A stretch of 10,659 nt of DNA from positions 1 through 10,659 of the forward strand of contig DATGEP010000059.1 of NCBI GenBank assembly GCA_035310125.1, written 5' to 3'. The DNA comes from DATGEP01 sp035310125. Its GTDB lineage: Bacteria; Chloroflexota; Ktedonobacteria; Ktedonobacterales; JADMIN01. Position 1 is the stretch's first letter. Each line of letters starts with the position of its first letter. A model generated the notes under the pieces. The model was not told where the DNA came from and did not search any database. It saw only the letters and a program-made list of their open reading frames with translations. Made by a program: the position numbers and the translations under genes. Positions 7,125-10,659 of this stretch are shown in pieces.

Positions 7125-8743
7125 GGGTCGGCCACGGCACCAAACGGGAACAGCGTAGTTAGCGATCGGGCGGGAAGAAACAGGCTACCGCTGCCATTCT
7201 GAAGCTGCAGCCGGCCAATGCCCTCGGCGTTATGGTCGCGATCAGTCCGCCACACCGTGAGAATCGGAAATTCCGATACCTCGTTGCCCCCGAGGTCCAG
7301 GGTCAGATCGATGTCGTCGACACCCTGGTTGACGAGGAAAACAGCGGGCGCGCCTGAGGGTGTCAGGACGGCCAGAGAACCGAGGTCAGACGCGTCACCG
7401 TCCTGTTGGGCAGTGAGAACACGAGCACCCGGGCGCAGGTAGGGCAGGATCTGCAGGAAGCCGTAGTAGCGTCTGCGGGGCGCAAAGTCGCGCTGAGGTC
7501 CGCGCAATAATCCCCAGCGTGTGATGGCGTCGTGGCCCGGCTGCAGGTAATCGATCGCGTCCCAGTACAGTGCCGCGTCGACACCGGACTTGTAGTGGGA
7601 CAGCAACGTGTTGGCGACGTCAAGCATGAACCCGACGCCATCGTTGGCTTCCTGACCAGCGTCAAGATCGCCAAAGCCGAAGGACGTGTACTCGGTGACG
7701 ACAACTGGAAGATCCGGCTGGCGCTCTTTCACGTAATCGACAACTCGGGCAACGTCCTGGCTTGCGTAGTATTCGTGGAAGCCGACGAAGGCGAGGTCAC
7801 TGACCACGCTCGGATCATCCAGCAGGAGTGGCAAGTATTGCATTGTCGCAGCGCCATTGGACGTGTCGGGGCCGTAAAGCCTGACCCCGAGTGGGGCCAG
7901 GCGTTGGGCGAGTTGATGAGCGATATACGCCAGGCCAGCGGGTGGAATCTGGTTCCCGTCGCCGCCATCTGGTTCATTAGCTATCGTTGTCGCCCACACC
8001 CGGACGCCTCGGTCCTGCACCAGGAACTTGATGACACTGCTAACGTATTGGACGTAGTCGTCATAGTGGCTCGGCTCCAGGACTCCAAGTCGGGTGCCGT
8101 CGGACGTGAACTGCTCCGGTCCGCCCCACACGCCGAGTACGATCCGCACCCCGGCCTCGTTGAGTCGCTTGAGGAATGCCCAGCTGTCGGCATAAGGCGA
8201 AGATGCGAGCATCGCGTTGTACACGTCTGGTCCCAACTGTACCGCTGGGAGATCCGGCGGGGCGGCCGGGAGCAGACCCGTATCGACTCGTGCCAGCGTC
8301 GGACTGAATGGATCCAGGATGTCTTGCTGAAACAGCCCGCGGAGCTCCGGGCAGCTCCACAAGGCGTGCTCAAAGTTGAAGCCCGTACCGATGATCGGTC
8401 GATGCCCGCTCCACGAATTGAGGTCCACGCTGATCCGAGCAGCGCGGGGTAACGTCGGCGCTGGCAACTCCGTCTGTACGTGCTCGGGCGGCGGAGGAGG
8501 CTGGAACGGGCCAGGGTCGCAGCCGGTCCAGAATCGCGTCTCCTGGAGCGCCCGTGCGCTCACTCTGGAAGCCCCGGTTTGTGAACCACCCAGCAGCAGC
8601 CCGACGACAAGCAACACCAGGAGCCCGCGCCGGCCAAGCCGACTCACCCCATGGTTCGAAAAAGCATCACGCACGCGGCGCCGGGGATCCACCTGTTGCG
8701 TCGAGTGTAGCGCCGTAAACGCACCTTCTTTGTTTACCGCCAT
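7106..8743 (-). CDS. Exported GH30-like clan GH-A glycoside hydrolase
   Basis: This is a 545-aa secreted or membrane-tethered glycosidase when read from the ATG at 8743. A basic, hydrophobic signal segment (RLGRRGLLVLLVVGLLLGG, about 35-53) is followed by a proline-rich stretch and a (beta/alpha)8 barrel (about 105-435). The acid/base Glu is in IANEPDGG (about 257) and the nucleophile in VVVTEYTSFG (about 351). A C-terminal beta domain (about 437-540) ends with LPARSLTTLFPFG, reminiscent of GH30 and GH39 beta-sandwich ends. Exact family and substrate are uncertain. GTG codons at 8692, 8674 and 8647 give shorter, more typical signal peptides, and the first codons after 8743 have low GC3, so the true start may be downstream. 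The gene follows the alpha/beta-hydrolase gene on the same strand. I see no promoter box in the gap, so co-transcription from promoter B is likely. Confidence 0.85.
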   Translation of the reverse strand: MAVNKEGAFTALHSTQQVDPRRRVRDAFSNHGVSRLGRRGLLVLLVVGLLLGGSQTGASRVSARALQETRFWTGCDPGPFQPPPPPEHVQTELPAPTLPRAARISVDLNSWSGHRPIIGTGFNFEHALWSCPELRGLFQQDILDPFSPTLARVDTGLLPAAPPDLPAVQLGPDVYNAMLASSPYADSWAFLKRLNEAGVRIVLGVWGGPEQFTSDGTRLGVLEPSHYDDYVQYVSSVIKFLVQDRGVRVWATTIANEPDGGDGNQIPPAGLAYIAHQLAQRLAPLGVRLYGPDTSNGAATMQYLPLLLDDPSVVSDLAFVGFHEYYASQDVARVVDYVKERQPDLPVVVTEYTSFGFGDLDAGQEANDGVGFMLDVANTLLSHYKSGVDAALYWDAIDYLQPGHDAITRWGLLRGPQRDFAPRRRYYGFLQILPYLRPGARVLTAQQDGDASDLGSLAVLTPSGAPAVFLVNQGVDDIDLTLDLGGNEVSEFPILTVWRTDRDHNAEGIGRLQLQNGSGSLFLPARSLTTLFPFGAVADPSEAAS

Positions 8744-8757
8744 CGCCCAGACGTGCG

Positions 8758-8782
8758 ATCGGACGGAGCCTGCCGTCCAGAT
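8758..8782. other. Hairpin in the gap between hydrolase and GH30-like genes
   Basis: GGACGG (8761-8766) and CCGTCC (8773-8778) form a perfect 6-bp stem with a 6-nt loop. ATC (8758-8760) and GAT (8780-8782) extend it across a single bulged A. It lies 15 bp before the ATG at 8743 and has no T-tract. It may be an mRNA processing or attenuation structure, or have no function. Confidence 0.3.
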
Positions 8783-8834
8783 GCAGCACGACGACCTGAC
8801 TCGGTCCACCCATCGCTCGTCGCGATCCTTCGAC

Positions 8835-9752
8835 TTACCCGCACCCTTGCGCGCAGTGCACGTCGGCTGTGCTAGTCGCTGCATCAAGAAATGCCATACC
8901 TTGCGTGATCATCCCGGCGGATAGATCGTGGCCTACGCCTGCAAAGACCCGTAGCTCGGCGGGAACTCCATCTGCTTGTAGCGCTCCGACGAAAGCACGC
9001 GCCCGCTGCACCCGTGTCGAGCCCTCGTATGGATCCCAGGCTCGCGGAAGGTCCGCCGGGTTCGCATCCAGCAGACCCACACCCACCAGGAAGTGAACGT
9101 GTCGGAGCGCGTCCAGGTCGAGCGGATGACCGAGGAATGTCTGAAGATCGGCGGTGCCGAAGGGCAGGCTTGCCCGCTGCGAACGATCGGGCAGCGTGTA
9201 GGTCCCGGCTGAAAATACGGCCACTTCGTTCGTGCGGTCCGGATGGACCAGGGCAAAGCGATGTGCTAACTGGGCGCCGCGCGAGAACCCGATCAACTGG
9301 ACGCGGTCTGTTGCAACGGGCACTCCGTCGGTTTCCGTGGGCAGGACATCGAGCAGCGCCAGGATTTGCTGGGTGAGTTGCAGGTCCTCCTGGGCAACAC
9401 TGAGCGCGGTCCAGTCGCCGTAGGCAAAGGTCGGAGCGACCACAACTGTCCCATCCAGTTCGGCCTGCGCCAGCAATCGGGCGGCAAAGACCGGACCGCT
9501 GTCGCCCATCCCGTGCAGCGCAACGAGAACGGGTGCGGAGGCACTCGCATCACCGCGTTCCGATGCCTCCCGCAGTTGGCGTGGTACGAACACGGCGTGC
9601 TCGGGTACACCGTCGGCCGGGGGAACCAGCAGCGTCCATTCCGGAGTAGACTGAGCCAGGGTCACGACTCGATGTGTGGGTGCGAGTGCAAGCAAGACGC
9701 CCGCGAAGAGTAGCGCTACCAGCCTGATCGACCGCGCGTGACAGCGGGTCAT
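8835..9752 (-). CDS. Exported alpha/beta-hydrolase (esterase/PHB-depolymerase-like)
   Basis: The 305-aa protein has an N-terminal signal peptide (SIRLVALLFAGVLLALA, about 8-25) and then an alpha/beta-hydrolase fold. VLVALHGMGDSG (about 75-86) is the oxyanion-hole strand and loop. GFSRGA holds the nucleophile Ser at about 157. An Asp in GLLDANP (about 229) and His in GVGHD (about 275) are candidates for the rest of the triad. The pattern resembles secreted feruloyl/acetyl-xylan esterases and LpqC-like PHB-depolymerase relatives; substrate cannot be assigned. Paired with the GH30-like gene, a role in de-esterifying a polysaccharide is a reasonable inference. ATG 9752 starts directly at the predicted signal peptide but has no Shine-Dalgarno; it overlaps the stop of a short upstream ORF as ATGA, which could explain its translation. 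A TTG at 9857 in frame is less likely. Confidence 0.85.
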   Translation of the reverse strand: MTRCHARSIRLVALLFAGVLLALAPTHRVVTLAQSTPEWTLLVPPADGVPEHAVFVPRQLREASERGDASASAPVLVALHGMGDSGPVFAARLLAQAELDGTVVVAPTFAYGDWTALSVAQEDLQLTQQILALLDVLPTETDGVPVATDRVQLIGFSRGAQLAHRFALVHPDRTNEVAVFSAGTYTLPDRSQRASLPFGTADLQTFLGHPLDLDALRHVHFLVGVGLLDANPADLPRAWDPYEGSTRVQRARAFVGALQADGVPAELRVFAGVGHDLSAGMITQGMAFLDAATSTADVHCAQGCG

Positions 9753-9886
9753 CGAGTTGCTGGACGGACTGTGCGCGTCCGACGCCGAGCAGACGGAAAG
9801 CCGGCAAGCGAGGCACCCTCTCCGCGTGCTCCCAGCTGTTCCGCCGCACCGAGGCAACTGCTCATGTCGTCCAACACCTCAATCAT
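9749..9886 (-). CDS. Candidate 45-aa leader ORF coupled to the alpha/beta-hydrolase gene
   Basis: This short frame begins MIEVLDDMSSCLG and ends in an Arg-rich tail, RRRTRTVRPATR. Its TGA overlaps the hydrolase ATG as ATGA. Two starts are possible: ATG 9886, preceded directly by AAGG, or ATG 9865, preceded by GAGGTG at a 9-nt spacing, one of the better Shine-Dalgarno sequences in the window. It lies within the leader predicted from promoter B. GC3 is moderate (somewhat over half), so codon bias does not settle whether it is coding. No homology is recognised. Translational coupling to the downstream gene is the most plausible role. Confidence 0.35.
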   Translation of the reverse strand: MIEVLDDMSSCLGAAEQLGARGEGASLAGFPSARRRTRTVRPATR

Positions 9887-9922
9887 CCTTGCCCGCGACG
9901 AGCGGCCGAGCTCCGCGTCTCA

Positions 9923-9955
9923 AGTTTGGCTGGCGCAGATGAATGGACGATGAAG
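9923..9955 (-). promoter_or_regulatory. Promoter B: direct-repeat box plus -10, hydrolase/GH30 operon
   Basis: On the minus strand 9955-9938 reads CTTCATCGTCCATTCATC, differing from the box at 4195-4212 by one base. A 9-nt spacer and the hexamer CAAACT (9928-9923) follow. This is the weakest -10 of the four, but it keeps the key A at position 2 and T at position 6. The predicted start near 9916 is about 30 nt before the candidate leader ORF and about 165 nt before the hydrolase ATG. Confidence 0.65.
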
Positions 9956-10299
9956 CGTTGCGGGCAGAAGGGCACATCATCGGTGCGGAAGGTTCTTTGG
10001 TTTTTAGGTCCTGATTCACCACGGCACGACGGTCAGTCCTGCGCCGGTATGCGACCAACCCTGCGCTTCCCGAGTCTCTCGATGGCGAGAACTCCGCCTC
10101 GACTGTTCCCGCGCCAGTCTGCGTGGTGGAGACTCGCTCCCGTCGAGATAGGCTGAAAGATCGTGCTGCACGAGTGGCAAGTTCCGCGTGGGTGGGGCCT
10201 CTGGCAGCCCGTCGCCCAGACACTCACACGGTGTGGCCCAGTTGCAGCCCCCGATCTCGCAGGTCCACACAAACTGGCGGCGCGGGCGTACTGACCCGG
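9956..10299. other. Intergenic stretch with no supported gene
   Basis: Open frames exist on both strands, but none has a plausible start, a recognisable fold or a clean codon pattern. The only structure I see is an imperfect hairpin at 10072-10094 (TCTCG and CGAGA around ATGG, extended by flanking GAG and CTC) without a T-tract. The left part is probably upstream regulatory sequence for promoter B; the right part may be remnant DNA beyond the decayed transporter. Confidence 0.5.
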
Positions 10300-10659
10300 A
10301 GCGATCTCTCGCAGACGCAGAACGGTGGCCAGGCAAAGCAGAGCACCGCCACACTGATGACCAGCAAATCGGCCGGTCCGAACCGCTCCATCAGAAATCC
10401 CCCAACAGGTGCGTGGTGACAGACGCCAGTGCGCAGAGCGACAGGTTGAGTCCCATCGCCCGGCACCGCATCTCGGGCGCCGTAGTGTCGGCAATGGTGG
10501 CGGCGTCGCCACGTGTCTACGGCACCAGCCGCCGGTGAGCGCGAAGGCGCTGGCTGGCCGCGACCGCCGCCAGCACCGCGGCACCACTAGCCAGCAGGAG
10601 CGATTGGCTCAGGGCCGCGCGGAACGTCCCGCCAGTTCACGAACATGCCGTGGCGAAGG
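10300..10659 (-). pseudogene. Decayed MFS transporter fragment, running off the right edge
   Basis: On the minus strand, pieces of a major facilitator protein can be read in different frames. SQSLLLASGAAVLAAVAA lies at about 10610-10550. ADTTAPEMRCRAMGL, resembling the MFS inter-helix signature with P-E-x-R-x-R-A-M-G-L, lies at about 10490-10445. GGFLMERFGPADLLVISVAV (about 10403-10344) is in another frame, and VLRLREIAPG (about 10335-10305) is in a further one. In-frame stops (TGA near 10637, TAG near 10517) and at least two frameshifts break the reading frame. This looks like the remnant of a carboxy-terminal MFS half. Sequencing error could explain one shift but not several plus stops. A drug or sugar efflux role cannot be distinguished. 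Confidence 0.5.

Noticed and set aside
7532..8452. Plus-strand open frame of 306 codons
   Set aside because: Antisense to the GH30-like gene with its conserved catalytic motifs; no start signal or recognisable fold.
10072..10094. Hairpin as an intrinsic terminator of the transporter remnant
   Set aside because: The stem is imperfect with a bulge and no T-tract follows on either strand.
1..10659. tRNA, rRNA, CRISPR arrays, insertion-sequence ends, integrase or transposase
   Set aside because: I searched by eye on both strands and saw no cloverleaf-like tRNA, no regularly spaced repeats and no transposase motifs.

Overview
The window is high-GC bacterial DNA with short intergenic gaps, few strong Shine-Dalgarno sequences, GTG starts and probably one nearly leaderless gene. 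Together with the gene content this loosely suggests a Chloroflexota- or Actinobacteriota-like soil bacterium. That assignment is a weak inference; there is no rRNA or other marker gene here.

Layout, left to right. (1) 25-4096, minus strand: two tandem paralogous genes 7 bp apart. Each encodes a polytopic membrane domain followed by a clan GH-A (beta/alpha)8 glycosidase or transglycosidase domain. (2) 4224-6367, minus strand: an overlapping two-component pair, an OmpR-type response regulator followed by a HAMP/HisKA histidine kinase. (3) 6368-6603: a divergent regulatory region with a nested palindrome. (4) 6604-7050, plus strand: a small four-helix membrane protein of unknown function. (5) 7106-9752, minus strand: an exported GH30-like glycosidase preceded by an exported alpha/beta-hydrolase (esterase-like), possibly with a 45-codon leader ORF overlapping the hydrolase start. 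(6) 9956-10300: no recognisable gene. (7) About 10300 to the right edge, minus strand: a decayed MFS transporter fragment.

The main discovery is a shared promoter architecture. Each of the four functional transcription units is preceded by an 18-bp element of the form CTTCA(T/C)-N6-TTCATC. This is a direct repeat with an 11-bp period, the spacing typical of OmpR/PhoB-family regulators. In all four cases exactly 9 nt separate the element from a -10-like hexamer (GATAAT, CAAACT, GATACT, CATACT), and no -35 consensus is present. The elements lie at 4195-4212, 6440-6457, 6559-6576 and 9938-9955.

The simplest reading is that the encoded response regulator activates its own operon, the divergent membrane protein gene, the tandem glycosidase operon and the esterase/GH30 operon. 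The window would then hold a compact, self-contained, two-component-controlled cell-surface glycan-processing regulon. The regulator-site pairing and the glycan substrate are inferences; the repeats and their fixed spacing are directly visible.
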